31,958 bases of DNA, from contig AJFK01000097.1 in NCBI GenBank assembly GCA_000467715.1, positions 1-31,958 of the forward strand. Reading direction: 5' to 3'. The notes under the pieces were generated by a model. That model saw nothing but the letters and a program-made list of their open reading frames with translations. It was not told where the DNA came from and made no database searches. This document shows, in pieces, positions 1 to 10,345 of this stretch. Numbering within the stretch: position 1 is the first letter of the stretch; each line of letters starts with the position of its first letter. Both the position numbers and the translations under genes were made by a program. The DNA comes from Hysterium pulicare CBS 123377. Its lineage: Eukaryota > Ascomycota > Dothideomycetes > Hysteriales > Hysteriaceae.

Positions 1-890
1 CTACAAACCCCCTCCCCCTCCTCCCCGCCAAACCCCCAACACCCATCCCCACACCCCCCTCTTCCCTCTCCTCCATCACCACCATCCTCCTCACTCATCA
101 TAACCCCCTCCAACCACCTCCCCACCCGCCTCTCAACACTCCCCCCCACCCTCGCAACCCTGACGCCCCTAACCCCAGCAAAAAGCGCCAAAGCCCCCAA
201 ATCGCACGCCCCGAACTGCGCCTGCCAGACATGGATGTCCAGGACCTCGGCGCCGGAGAACTGCGCGCGGGCCTGCGCGGCCGTGAACTGCGCGTCCGTG
301 TCCAGACGCAGGGAGACGCGCCAGCGCTTGATGAGCGCGAGGACGGAGGCGTGGAGCACGGGGCGCGAGGGCGCGTGGAGGTGCGGGAGGGTTGTTAGGA
401 GGGAGGGGTGGGTGTGGAAGGTGTGCGGGGTGTAGAGGAGGGGGGTTGCTTCGGAGTGGATTTGGTGGCAGGTGGATAGGATGGCTGGGTGGAGGCGGGT
501 GGGTGCTGGTTTGGGCTCGTAGCGCGAGAGGGCGGCGGTGGTTTGGGGATGGTGGGCGAGGGCGTGGAAGGGGATGGTGGCTGAGGGGCAGAGGAGGTAC
601 TCGTATATCTGATTGCGCAATTCGGCTGGGAGGCGGAGGAGGCGGGAGGGCTGTAGGTGTTGTTGAATTGAGGATGATTGTGCATTTTCTGGAGCGTGTG
701 AGGAGTTGTTGAGCTCTGGATTCGCATCTGGTGGTTCGATTCCGTGGCCACCACGTGCAGGCATGGGTAAGGTCGGGGCTGTCGGGTCTGGACTGGAGAT
801 GATTTTTCTGCTATCGAACGGGCCTTGGAAATTGGGTTTGGGATGTAAAGGAGAGGGTGAGACTGATAGGGCTTGGTGGTGGGAAAGCAT
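1..890 (-). CDS. 2EXR-like domain protein (3' end beyond window)
   Basis: The frame runs open from an ATG at 890-888 to the window edge without a stop; the apparent TAG at positions 3-1 is out of frame. A second in-frame ATG lies at 764-762. After a Pro/Ser-rich N-terminus of about 83 residues comes LLRLPAELRNQIYEYLL, the signature of the large ascomycete-specific 2EXR/F-box-like family, followed by the family-typical HPAILSTCHQIHSEATPLLY. The tail near the edge is Gly/Glu-rich and may be low-complexity. No intron is needed. Members of this family have no firmly known biochemical role; some are annotated F-box-like by resemblance of the LPxELRxxIY helix. A longer GTG-started frame in another register (395-754) is Pro/Ser/Thr-rich low complexity and is its shadow. 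Confidence 0.75.
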   Translation of the reverse strand, partial: MLSHHQALSVSPSPLHPKPNFQGPFDSRKIISSPDPTAPTLPMPARGGHGIEPPDANPELNNSSHAPENAQSSSIQQHLQPSRLLRLPAELRNQIYEYLLCPSATIPFHALAHHPQTTAALSRYEPKPAPTRLHPAILSTCHQIHSEATPLLYTPHTFHTHPSLLTTLPHLHAPSRPVLHASVLALIKRWRVSLRLDTDAQFTAAQARAQFSGAEVLDIHVWQAQFGACDLGALALFAGVRGVRVARVGGSVERRVGRWLEGVMMSEEDGGDGGEGRGGCGDGCWGFGGEEGEGVC

Positions 891-2230
891 GACTGGGGAA
901 TGGATGATGGATGATGATGCAGCCGGAGGAGGGCTGAAGTGATTCTGGAGCAGTTGGGATTGATGGAAGAAGAAGGTCAATTAAGAAAGAGAATAAGCTT
1001 GAGTGTGGAATTTGGAGAAAATGTATGAACCGAGATACGATTGTGTCACGTCAGTTGAAGTGATGAAGTCCAAACTAACGTCGATGATGAAGTTCCCGAT
1101 TGGGCGATGGATATGATAGCGTGAGAGGGGGAAGATCTGCAGAACTCAAACAAGTGGCAAGTTATTCATTTCAATCTTTATACCACCATCTCCTACTATG
1201 AGCGAGAAATTCCCGAGACTTGGTCCTGTGTGTACAACTCAGGAGTCACCTCCATGGCATGACATAGTTCCCACTCAAGTGCTTCCTCAATAATCGGAGC
1301 GAATGCGATACGAAGAAGCCGTGAGTGGATACGCCCGATAACCTCCCGCCAAACATCTCCTGACCACCAAGGCTGAAGCCACCCAATCCTTCCGTTCCAA
1401 GTGACAGAGGGTCTGAGCTGAATTTGTTGAGTTATATTTCTCTTTGTATGGACGAAAATAATCATGCGTCACGCGGTTTGTGGTCTGCTCTCAAGAAGCC
1501 TCATAGCTTAAATGGCGCAGATAAGTGGTTCCTGGCTGATGCGTGTAGAGACTGCAATGCAAAGTTGTTCTTTTGTTGTGATTGGTAGGTCGAATTCATT
1601 GGTGAGCTAGCTTGTCTGCGTGTTGGTACTCGTCAATTCCATGCGAGGTGTACAAGCTTGCAGCATTGAGGCTGAACCAGGAAACTTGGGCTATCTTTCC
1701 TTATTATCCGTTGAGAGATTAAGATAGTTGGTCAGGCATTTGAGAGCTCTACATACGAAGATGATTTTTAGGAGAGTTCACAAGCAAGGCCTTGGAGTAG
1801 TTCGAGTTTGCAAAGGTGAATTATGTTGATATGAGACTTCCCTAGGGACAAAGTCCTTGTTAGTCTATAAGCTATAATAACAATTATCGATATCTGAAGC
1901 TGTAGGTATAGGAGAATCGAGGACTTTTCTTCGCGCCAGATGAACTTATCAAACCAGAAAATGAGGAGCCATATTGTGCTCGACTCTGAGTGAAACCCCG
2001 TTATACGCAAACAAAAAATCGGACCTGAGCCGAGTCTCTACAACGCCGGGAAATGGGATTCGCTAATACAATGAAAATAGCCTCTCTCCAAAAGACACAT
2101 GCAAGAAAATGGGTATATCCTCCGCGACCGACCTGGAATAAGCAGACCTTCGGAGAAAGAGAATTCGTGGAGCGCATGGCTCATTAAAGTAGAGACTAAT
2201 ACACCGTTCGATATCCTCGATATCGTCGGT
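891..2230. other. Intergenic, no gene recognised
   Basis: This 1.3 kb stretch lies upstream of the 2EXR-like gene and downstream of the arrestin gene (both minus). The longest open frames are an 89-codon one at 1196-1465 (-) and an 80-codon one at 1768-2010 (-). Neither shows a family motif or convincing splice partners. It presumably holds the promoter of the 2EXR-like gene and the 3' UTR of the arrestin gene. Confidence 0.5.
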
Positions 2231-3562
2231 TTAGTTCAAGTTGAGGTGTTCAACGTGGTCTTCGAGATGCGCAAGGTCGAAGTCTTCCATTTGCGTATAG
2301 GTAGGGGGAGAGGACGGAACATCCTCATACATCGGAGGCTGCTCTTCGTCCCATGAGATGCCCAGACCGGCCCGTTCGGTGAGGATCAGGTGGAATTGTG
2401 TTCGTAACACTCGCGCAGCTCCGGTCGGGGTCGACTGGCTGAGCTTCTTTAGCGGAGCCCACTCCTCGGCGACCACCATCTCGATGATGAGGTTATGCTT
2501 TACGTCCATGCCATTTGGGCTATCCATATCGCAAAGCGGTTTCATGATGGGGTTCGCCGCAGCTTGGAATTCAACATCGATGTTGCCCTCTGGGAAATCG
2601 GTCTTCCATCCTGTCTTGACCTCCTGGTTGGCGATGGCTCGGATGTCCTCGTGCATAACACCCTTGCCTTCCCCGCCAACTTTCTGCGCATGCTTTGCGC
2701 ATGCTGGCGAGACGAATTTTTGTATCTCCTCAATGCGCCAGTTCAGTTTCCTCAGCCTCCACCTTGTTTGAGAATCACTCTTATTTGTGGTTATTCCTGA
2801 TACACGCATCTGGATGGGGAAGTCGCCAATTGGGTGAATGACGGGTGGAAGGGTGACGTGGGCAGTGAGGTTGGTTGGAGGAAATATGCGGATTGAATGC
2901 TTATCATTGCCTGGCATGATGGCGCGCTTGATGTCGATGCTTCGACCAAAAGTGATCTTATCGCCGGTAGATGTAGTAGCAATGGCAGACAGGTGGTAGT
3001 CGAGCATGGCAAGAGTACCATGGGTCGTAGCAGGTAGATGTCCCGGCAGAAGGTGACTGAAAGGGAAAGCGTGTTGGCCATGCTTGAGCGATGCTGGCGC
3101 TTTGAGGAATTTCCATTTATGTATCTCAGTGGTCTGCGTGGTGCACTCCGGGCAGTGCTGGACGACGGGTTTCTTGGTGGAGACACTTGCTAGCAATTGC
3201 ATTTCGAAGGTCTCAAAAGTAACATGCGGCTCAACAACATTTACTTTGAGCTGTCCAGAGAAGAGCGCGCCGGTGGAGGATTGAGGTCCATTGTAGAAAA
3301 TGATGGGTGGGGACTCGACGACCATGTCCATCTTCGCAGGCTTGACAGGCTCGACTTTGGGGCTTTTCCTGTCCGAGTGGTGTTTACCACCGAGGCTGTG
3401 GCGCTTAAAGGAATCCATACCGACAGAATCTAATGGGCGTTGTCGTGGAGGCTCGAGGGAGTATAGTGGTGGGAGGAGGGGTGGGTTTTGCGAATTGATA
3501 TCGATTTTCGTTGCCGATGACGAAGGGCTCGGCCTGACAAGGGAGAGAAGTCGGCCAGGCAT
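2231..3562 (-). CDS. LDB19: LDB19/ART1-type arrestin-related trafficking adaptor
   Basis: Intronless 443-residue protein starting at the ATG at 3562 (MPGRLLSLVRPS). In yeast, ART adaptors recruit the HECT ubiquitin ligase Rsp5 to plasma-membrane transporters, which are then ubiquitinated and endocytosed. The arrestin-like core is clear: GALFSGQLKVNVVEP, KKPVVQHCPECTTQTTEIHK, FPFSHLLPGHLPATTHG, FPPTNLTAHVTLPPVIHPIG, RWRLRKLNWRIEE and LIIEMVVAEEWAP follow the filamentous-fungal LDB19 order. Near the C-terminus are two PPxY motifs, PPMY (about 409-412) and PPTY (about 419-422), the expected docking sites for Rsp5 WW domains; this supports a working adaptor. The N-terminal 70 residues are Ser/Pro-rich and probably disordered. 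A likely intron (3565-3646, donor GTAAGG) lies in the leader just upstream of the ATG. The family assignment is firm; the cargo is not deducible. Confidence 0.93.
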   Translation of the reverse strand: MPGRLLSLVRPSPSSSATKIDINSQNPPLLPPLYSLEPPRQRPLDSVGMDSFKRHSLGGKHHSDRKSPKVEPVKPAKMDMVVESPPIIFYNGPQSSTGALFSGQLKVNVVEPHVTFETFEMQLLASVSTKKPVVQHCPECTTQTTEIHKWKFLKAPASLKHGQHAFPFSHLLPGHLPATTHGTLAMLDYHLSAIATTSTGDKITFGRSIDIKRAIMPGNDKHSIRIFPPTNLTAHVTLPPVIHPIGDFPIQMRVSGITTNKSDSQTRWRLRKLNWRIEEIQKFVSPACAKHAQKVGGEGKGVMHEDIRAIANQEVKTGWKTDFPEGNIDVEFQAAANPIMKPLCDMDSPNGMDVKHNLIIEMVVAEEWAPLKKLSQSTPTGAARVLRTQFHLILTERAGLGISWDEEQPPMYEDVPSSPPTYTQMEDFDLAHLEDHVEHLNLN

Positions 3563-6473
3563 GGCTGGCAATTGGCAGAAAAGTAAATCCGGGGAAAAGC
3601 AGGAACTAAAGCGCCGACGTCAAGTGATTTGCAGGCGTTTCCTTACCTAGTGCAGCTGGTGGATTGGCGGGCTTGGACCTCCGGAAACAGTCTATGAATT
3701 CGTCTTGTGGGACTTCGACGTGTTTGCACAAATTTGAAGCAGACACATATTCTAAGAAGAAGGAAGTGGAGGGTCTCCAGGCTGAGTGTGGGGAGTGAAG
3801 ACTTTTGTAGTCAACTGCGTGTTTGTACATAACAGAAATTGACGACTGGCGAGAAATTCTAAGCACGTTGTGACGCGATGCTTCTCCTGCCCAAGCGTTC
3901 CGGCATGCACTAAACTGGCTGCGGCATGCTTCTGGGTCAGGAGGGGCCTCCAGCTTGCCCTCTGCTCCAGCTCGTGATCTGCTTTGGGAAGCGAAGCAGA
4001 ATGTCGGTCTGGCCGCCGTACCGTCTTTGTTCTGCCATTCGATGGCTTTTGGTGCCTTCCAACTTCTTTCAGCTCAAACACTAGCAAATGCCATTCTCAG
4101 CTGGCGACACAGTGTTCGAACCGCGCATCCGCAATTACCACTACATGCCCATTGCACTGACATGTAGAGGCTTTTCCTGGGTACCTTTCGCCGACGGCTT
4201 CGTAACCATGGTCAACACAACACTGGAAGGATCGGACGGCACAAATAGCCGTAAAGCGACTCTAATTTGGGTGATCCCCTTTCGTGGCTTTGCTTGAGCA
4301 TTCTTCCCCGCAAAGTGGCGTTCCTGATGCCAAAATGGCGAAACTGCGCATGAACAATTCACCATCTCCACGGAACCCCTCTCACCATGAGGCTGTAGTG
4401 CTCCACGATGGCTGAACCACACCATCGCATTCGTCATCTGTCCCCTCCATTTCTGACACTTCGATACAATCTTGTCGTCAAACAACATGCCAAGGCTTCG
4501 ACCGTTATGTAATGGCATCAAATTTTCTCGCAGTCGTGGACCAATGCGTGATGCACGCGTCTTGAGCATGAATCCCGACAAACTGACTCATCTTCGCTAA
4601 TCCAACTGACAGCTTTCTAGTCCGGGATGCCGAGTTCGGCCTTGCCTCAGCCTGGAGTATTCGTCGAGTAAGAGAATCCACTGCGAGCCTCCAGACCCTC
4701 TAACCCCTGGGGGCATCGTATATTTCTTACTCGAGAGGAACCACCTTTGTCGTCCGATGCAGCGCCCGGACATCATCATATTCAAAAAAAGCATCGGAGG
4801 CCTCCGACTCCCATCGTTCTCAATCTTCGAGTTATGAGTTCTTCGGAAACATTCCGGCGGCGAAGCTCATCATGTTTTCGCTTAGGACGGGAGAAAATTT
4901 TGCCTCAACTCTAGTGTAGATCCCATAGGCGAGACTGTCTGGGCAAGCCGGCCGGCATGATCTGAGAGAAGGTGGAAGTACTGGAATACTCACTGAGCGT
5001 ATCTGTGTAATAGAAATAAATGCACTTCTTTCCGACACAGTTTTGAACGACGTACTCGAGACAATCTAATGATACGATCTCTCTGGTTGTATTTAGTCAA
5101 CGTCCTCTTCCGGTGATTACTCACTCCATATTGTTGTCCTAAGCAGACCAAGAAATGTTGGCATCACCTGGCGACTTCCGATCGTGTTCTTTCATCATTC
5201 AATCCTTCGAGGATGGCTAGTATCGTCCCATCCATGAATCCCCCAAAAATGTCGCCATTTGACAGGCGGGGAACACCATCTTTGAACCAAAGTACAGGAG
5301 CTACACAGGTACAGTTTCATTCTTACTCTTACTTCCTGGGAAAATATATGCCCACCAGTCTCCTAGCTCCGCCAATCGCATTTCCCAGCGTTCAACTTCA
5401 TCAAAGTCTTCGTCTTATCGTTACAGCCATGTTGAAGCTCTCTCTTACATACACAAATTTCTGGACTTGAATATTGGTCCCCTCTTGCATCATAAGCAGG
5501 CCCACAACTTTCATTCACATGTCCTCCACAGCTTGGTAGCTGCCACGTGTAGCTCTCCACATACTTCGTTGGACCAATCGACAGAGTATCCCATCGTTGA
5601 GTTCCAGCCAAAACTCATTTCTGAAACGTTGGTCTACTACCAACTTCATCCTACTACACTGCCTACACCAAGGATTATCTACGACACTGACTCAACCTCC
5701 GGTGTTTGGCACACTGGCTTATGTCGGTTCATCCTCAATGGCACCGCGAGTCTATCCGTTCAAGAGAAATGACCTCTTCCGCAAAAGATACCTAGTAGAC
5801 GCTGTTTGCAAAGGGAGGAAGTGTCTTTCTACTAATTCAAATCATCTGTTCCCAAATTAAGCCATCAGTATACTCCGGACTCTGTATACACCCCTCGATT
5901 CTCGGTATCCAATGACGGCCCCAATATCTATCCTCGCTCTGGAATCGCTCCGAGCAGCCTCCTATACAGATTCCTCGGACCGACCAGATCGTGCAAGGAG
6001 AATAACATGGACGAGCGTAAAGAGAATTCACTCATCAGAATTTTTTTACGTATATACAAAGAGAACGCAGTTAAGTCACAGGGGGCGTATTTCAGCGGTC
6101 TAAAAGCTAAGGCTTTTCTCGACCATGCAGAACGAGCATACCTACTATTGCCACTGTCGAGGTAGGGTGGAATAAGCAGACTTATAGTAGATGCTTTCAC
6201 GAAATTTGAATGATCCGGATGACTGAGGTACATCGACGATGCCATTTCGCTTGTCTATATATCGCGGTTATACTTACATGATGAGGGTCCATCCTGATTA
6301 TGAAGAACACGTAAGAGCGCAGGTTAGGAAAATGAGTTCCCTACAATCTATAAACACTATGAATCTATGCCAGGCTAATGAAGTCATAACGTCATGTTCT
6401 CATCCATTACGAGAGAATTCTATCCAAGAAAGAACCAGAAGTCGCAAGCAAATCTCAAACCCACTCCAAAAAA
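3563..6473. other. Long intergenic stretch, no supported gene
   Basis: This 2.9 kb stretch lies between two minus-strand genes. It contains the arrestin leader and promoter. On the minus strand a good donor (GTAAGG, first base 3646) and a CAG ending at 3565, two bases before the arrestin ATG, suggest a leader intron. The longest open frames are 4141-4581 (-, 146 codons), 3752-4087 (-, 111), 5928-6245 (-, 105) and 5467-5772 (+, 101). None has a recognisable motif, a repeated family element or obvious splice partners. I see no transposon ends. Confidence 0.5.
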
Positions 6474-8197
6474 TCAAACTCCAGAATGTATCTCCCTCAT
6501 TTCCTCATCCACAGCACCCTTCTCTATCCCCCAAGCCGCATGCAAAAACTTACAACACTCCTTCCCACACTTCTCGCAAACCCACCATCTAGGCCCGCTT
6601 CCCAACCACTTCCCACACTTCCTACAAAGCGTACACCTCCGCTCGTCCTTCAACTCCGCCTTGGTCCTCTCTGTCCTCATCTCAATTAACTCCGCAGCTG
6701 TTTTCTGATTGCACATATTGCAGACGTACCGCGCTACGTAAGGTGGGGCTCGAATGCCGGTGGGAGCGGTTGCGCCGAACAAGAAACGTTGGAGGGCGTC
6801 GGGAGGCGGCTTAGGGGCGCAGCGACATTTTTTGTCGCCGATGCGGGGACCGGAGGCGCGTTGGACGTCGGACATGTAGCATGAGTTGCAATAGGGTTTG
6901 CAGTTATCGAGATGGTATGTGAGATGGGTTTCTATGAGGGTGCGTACGTGTTGACACTCCTATAAACCCGGTTAATCAAAGAGGATTTTTGGTATGGATG
7001 AAGAGGGTGTTGGTAGGGTACTCACGTGGCATATTTGAGCCGTGCACACCCAGCATTGCGATCTGGTTTCTGGATCGCAGCTATATCGTTTAAAATGCTC
7101 GCAGCGCTTGGCGTAATCTGAAGCGGAGAAGACGGCTTCGCGGACACTCTTGGAGGCTAGGCTGAGGTTGACCAGGTCGGTGTAGTGTAAGTCGCGGGCG
7201 ATGAGCAGAAGTATATCATAAACGAGAAACCCAGCGAGACTGGTAGCTTTGCCTCCATAGCCTCCTTGATAACGGTCCATAGCTTCTAATTTGGGATGCA
7301 TGACCTTCATCTTGATCTCGTTCGGAGAGGGAATTCTCTGGGCAGCTTTGGTTATGTAGCGGCCTGCATATCGTGTTCTTGACTTGATCGAGAGAGGTAG
7401 ACATTGGAAGAATATGATGGGAATATATGCCAAGACGAAGAGAAACGCAAAGATTATCTTTGGAATACCCAAGACTAGGTCAATTGCCCATCGCTTTAAG
7501 GTCCTTTGCTGACGGCGCTCTCTTGTCATTGATGCGCAGACTACAGCGCTTGCTATAATGTTGCAAGCTGATATAATAGCGTATAGAGTCCTATCAAGTC
7601 GTTAGAAGGGTTTGACATTTACAGCGGGCGAAAATCACATACGTGACCGCTACACCGTACTTCCACTCTTCCACATAATATTTACACATCTTCTCCGGTG
7701 ATGCTTTGGTTTTGTTTAACGCACCAGCAACCGTGAAGAAGCTATCAGTGCCGTTCGGAACTTGCCAACTTTCAGCACCGCCCCATTTACAATCAGAATA
7801 ATGGTGGGGACTGTAGCCAGTCTGGTAGTAAGTTGCCATTCCGAGGAATGTCGTGATGGTTAAATCGAAAACACCGAATATCAGTGTGAATGGAGGCGGT
7901 AATCCTATAGCTGGTATCCATACAGCAAAGTTCCAATAAAATCCTATCTTGCCCTACGAACAGTTAACACTTAAGTCATTTCACAACAGAAATTATTCAG
8001 GGTTGATTTACCCATTTGTGAGCAAGCTGTTCTCCTCGAAATATATGGGGGTTGAAAGGAGGTTGTTGCAGTTGTATATGTCTCTTGATATTATTCCAAT
8101 GATCGGCGGCATCACTAAAATATATTCCGAAAGGCACAAAAACAGCAAAACGAATGATGGCCCCCGGAACTTGTGCTCCAGCTCCAGAATCTCCCAT
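6474..8197 (-). CDS. Membrane-anchored F-box-like / cysteine-rich protein
   Basis: Four exons on the minus strand: 8197-8012, 7953-7643, 7590-7026 and 6959-6474. Introns are 58, 52 and 66 bp with donors GTAAAT, GTATGT and GTGAGT and TAG acceptors; the second has a clear CTAAC branch. The product is 515 residues. Hydrophobic segments lie at about 67-102, 161-185 and 200-232, with a weaker one at 13-30. Between the first two strong segments is a Cys-containing loop with NGT and NKT glycosylation sequons. At about 287-319 the sequence VYDILLLIARDLHYTDLVNL resembles an F-box-like helix. From C345 to the end are many CxxC-type pairs (CWVC, CNSC, CRC, CNMC, CTLCRKC, CEKC), looking like treble-clef zinc sites. 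I know no characterised member. A membrane-tethered ubiquitin-ligase receptor is possible but inferred. The gene is divergent from CDC14. Confidence 0.8.
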
Positions 8198-9340
8198 TTG
8201 GACGGAAGCTTGGAAAAGATCAATTTGACGAAGAAATAGTGAAGAGACAAGGATCACATTGCCTTATTACAAAGGAAATTCAAACGTCAACGATCCGCCA
8301 AGAATTACCAGTTGTTTGGGGGTCCAACCCTGGCTACGGAGATATCAACAGGAACGAACTGACAGCAAGATGATGGTGCGGGGTAAAACGTATAGAATGA
8401 ATGAGTGGAATTGAGCAAGAATATTGAAGCAGTATAAAAGCGGTCGCATCGTCACCGCGCGCGATGAACACCTATGCGAGTCTGCGGGATTTCAGGCAAC
8501 GAGTTGCCTCGCTGGTCCGGTATGGCCTCGGGACCAGCAGGAAAGCACAGCCTTCATGTGAGGCTGAGTTGAGAATTCACCCAACCACCTAAGAGCATGA
8601 TGCCACTAAGGCAGCTCTGATATCTTTGCCATCGTGTGGACGCCACAAGGGGTAGCGAAGAGAGGGTTTGCAATGCTCTTTACCTGCTTTGGAGAGGCAG
8701 AGCTACATTAGCACCAGTTCTAGTGCCAAAGCAGACCTGCTGCGGCCTCAAGAAAGCCTTACAAGAAGGGCGCCATTATATCAGACGAGGGATTTCTCGG
8801 CGGTTCGCATTTTCGCATCCATTTTTCGGAGGTGGAAGGCCGCCTTGCTTAAAGGTCTTGTTTGAATGCGGGCGCCGGTGTGTTTTGTTAGTTTCACATG
8901 CTCCACCTGCACCGAAAAGACGATTTTCGGCGATATCAATCCATATGACCGACGGCAGTCAGTCAAATCATCCAAGAGAGTCAATTGTCAGTGTCCTGAG
9001 TTGAAGTTGACTTTCACTTTGCTTTAAGAGTAACATAATCGCCAAGCATATGACGCACTGTTCCGCAAGCGCGGACCGACTCCGCTCTCACCATAGCAAC
9101 ACGCTGTTTACGAATTTCACAGCCAAAACCACCATGACCCCTTTCAGAAGACGCTGATGCCAATAGCGAGTCCCACACAACCCGACTTGTTCCTTCTCCG
9201 CGAATATCAAAATTTAGCTGCATGAAGTTCCCGTCGAGACCTCCCCTGCGCCTTTCTTCACCATATCCTACCTGCACATCTCCACATTTACTTATTGACA
9301 TCACATTCCCTATACTGTCTTCATCTTGACACATCTCGAG
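8198..9340. promoter_or_regulatory. Divergent promoter region of the membrane/F-box gene and CDC14
   Basis: 1.1 kb between two genes that start away from each other. Open frames inside (8636-9004 +, 9014-9334 -) have no recognisable motif and are taken as chance. No specific binding site can be assigned. The last 100 bp before the CDC14 ATG is C/T- and A-rich, as in many fungal leaders. Confidence 0.45.
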
Positions 9341-10345
9341 ATGGAGGCATTGCTCTCCCTATCCTTCGATAACATCGCCTCGAAGGACAGCGCGAAGATT
9401 CGAAAGGGACTGCGGCAGATCGAGGGACTTTTGGCCCAGATATGTTTAGCGACTGGGAAATCGAAGTCGGCGGCGTCACATAGGAGGACAGCATCAGCCA
9501 TCACATTGAACGATTCGGGTTCATCATCGCCTAAGAAATTAAGTTCTTTGGCAGAAGATCCGGCATTCAGGGAGTTCTTCAGGTTACAAGAAGGCTTCGA
9601 ATGGAATGGTAAGACTGTTGGATGATTGTGCCTGTTCAAAGCTGATCTTCGGTAATACAGTTTCCACACGATTGGTAGCATGTCTTGAGCGACTTCTAGG
9701 GATGGGTAGTAGTAAGTTCTCCATGTCGAGATATTAGTACAGAGTCTAGGGAATTGGGCATGCTAACATTGCTTCTCCTCAGGCGGACAGAACGATCTCC
9801 TGATTCTCTCCACCCTCTCCAACCTACAAGGCTTACTCCTCCTTCATCCGCCATCCCGAACCATATTTTGCCGCGAAATCTACATGAACATTCTTCTCGA
9901 TCTCCTAGACCCCTACAATTGCCCTGCAATTCAATCGTCCACTCTCCTCGTTCTCGTTACCGCTCTCCTCTCCACGCCTCAGAATACTCGGACCTTCGAG
10001 AGCCTCGACGGGCTCTTGACCATAACCAGCCTATTCAAATCGAGAAGCACAGCCCAGAGCGTGAAACTGAAGCTCCTGGAGTTCTTGTACTTCTACCTCA
10101 TGCCGGAAGCACCACAGCCGGCGGTTAGCGCTCCCAATACTGCAATGGGCCTTCAGCGAAGCCCAAGCAAGTTGGTGAAAGCGTTTGAGAGGCGGAGTAG
10201 TACAGTGAGCGGAACGGGTGATGTGGGGGATGAAGAAAACGGGGAAGGCACAAGAAGCACAGAGGACAAGCAGAAGATGTTGGGCAAATACTTGAGCAAT
10301 GTGGAAGATCTTGTGCAGGACTTGAGGGAGAATGCACCATTTTAG
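9341..10345 (+). CDS. cdc14: Cdc14, septation initiation network component
   Basis: Three exons, 9341-9608, 9661-9711 and 9783-10345, encode 293 residues. Introns are 52 and 71 bp: the first GTAAGA...CAG, the second GTAAGT...CAG with TGCTAAC as branch point. The N-terminus MEALLSLSFDNIASKDSAKI, followed by RKGLRQIEGLLAQICLATGK and AEDPAFREFFRLQEGFEWN, and the later LDLLDPYNCPAIQSSTLL, TPQNTRTFESLDGLL and LKLLEFLYFYLMPE match the fungal Cdc14/SIN family (not the Cdc14 phosphatase of budding yeast). In fission yeast this all-helical protein binds and activates the Sid1 kinase at the spindle pole body, so that septum formation follows mitosis. The C-terminal 70 residues are charged and variable. 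The 51-nt middle exon encodes the conserved LERLLGMG region, which supports the splicing. The start is chosen by conservation; the upstream in-frame TTG is not needed. Confidence 0.95.

Noticed and set aside
731-741. GGTTCGATTCC, resembling a tRNA T-arm
   Set aside because: No cloverleaf can be built around it, and it lies inside the 2EXR-like coding region.
395-754. 119-codon Pro/Ser/Thr-rich minus frame
   Set aside because: It uses a GTG start and lies in a different register from the 2EXR-like frame that carries the family signature.
2358-2771. 137-codon plus-strand frame opposite the arrestin
   Set aside because: Shadow of the conserved arrestin coding region.
4141-4581. 146-codon minus frame
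   Set aside because: No motif, no splice partner and no family resemblance; length is within what chance allows in GC-balanced DNA.
9014-9334. 106-codon minus frame before CDC14
   Set aside because: Antisense to the CDC14 leader, no motif.
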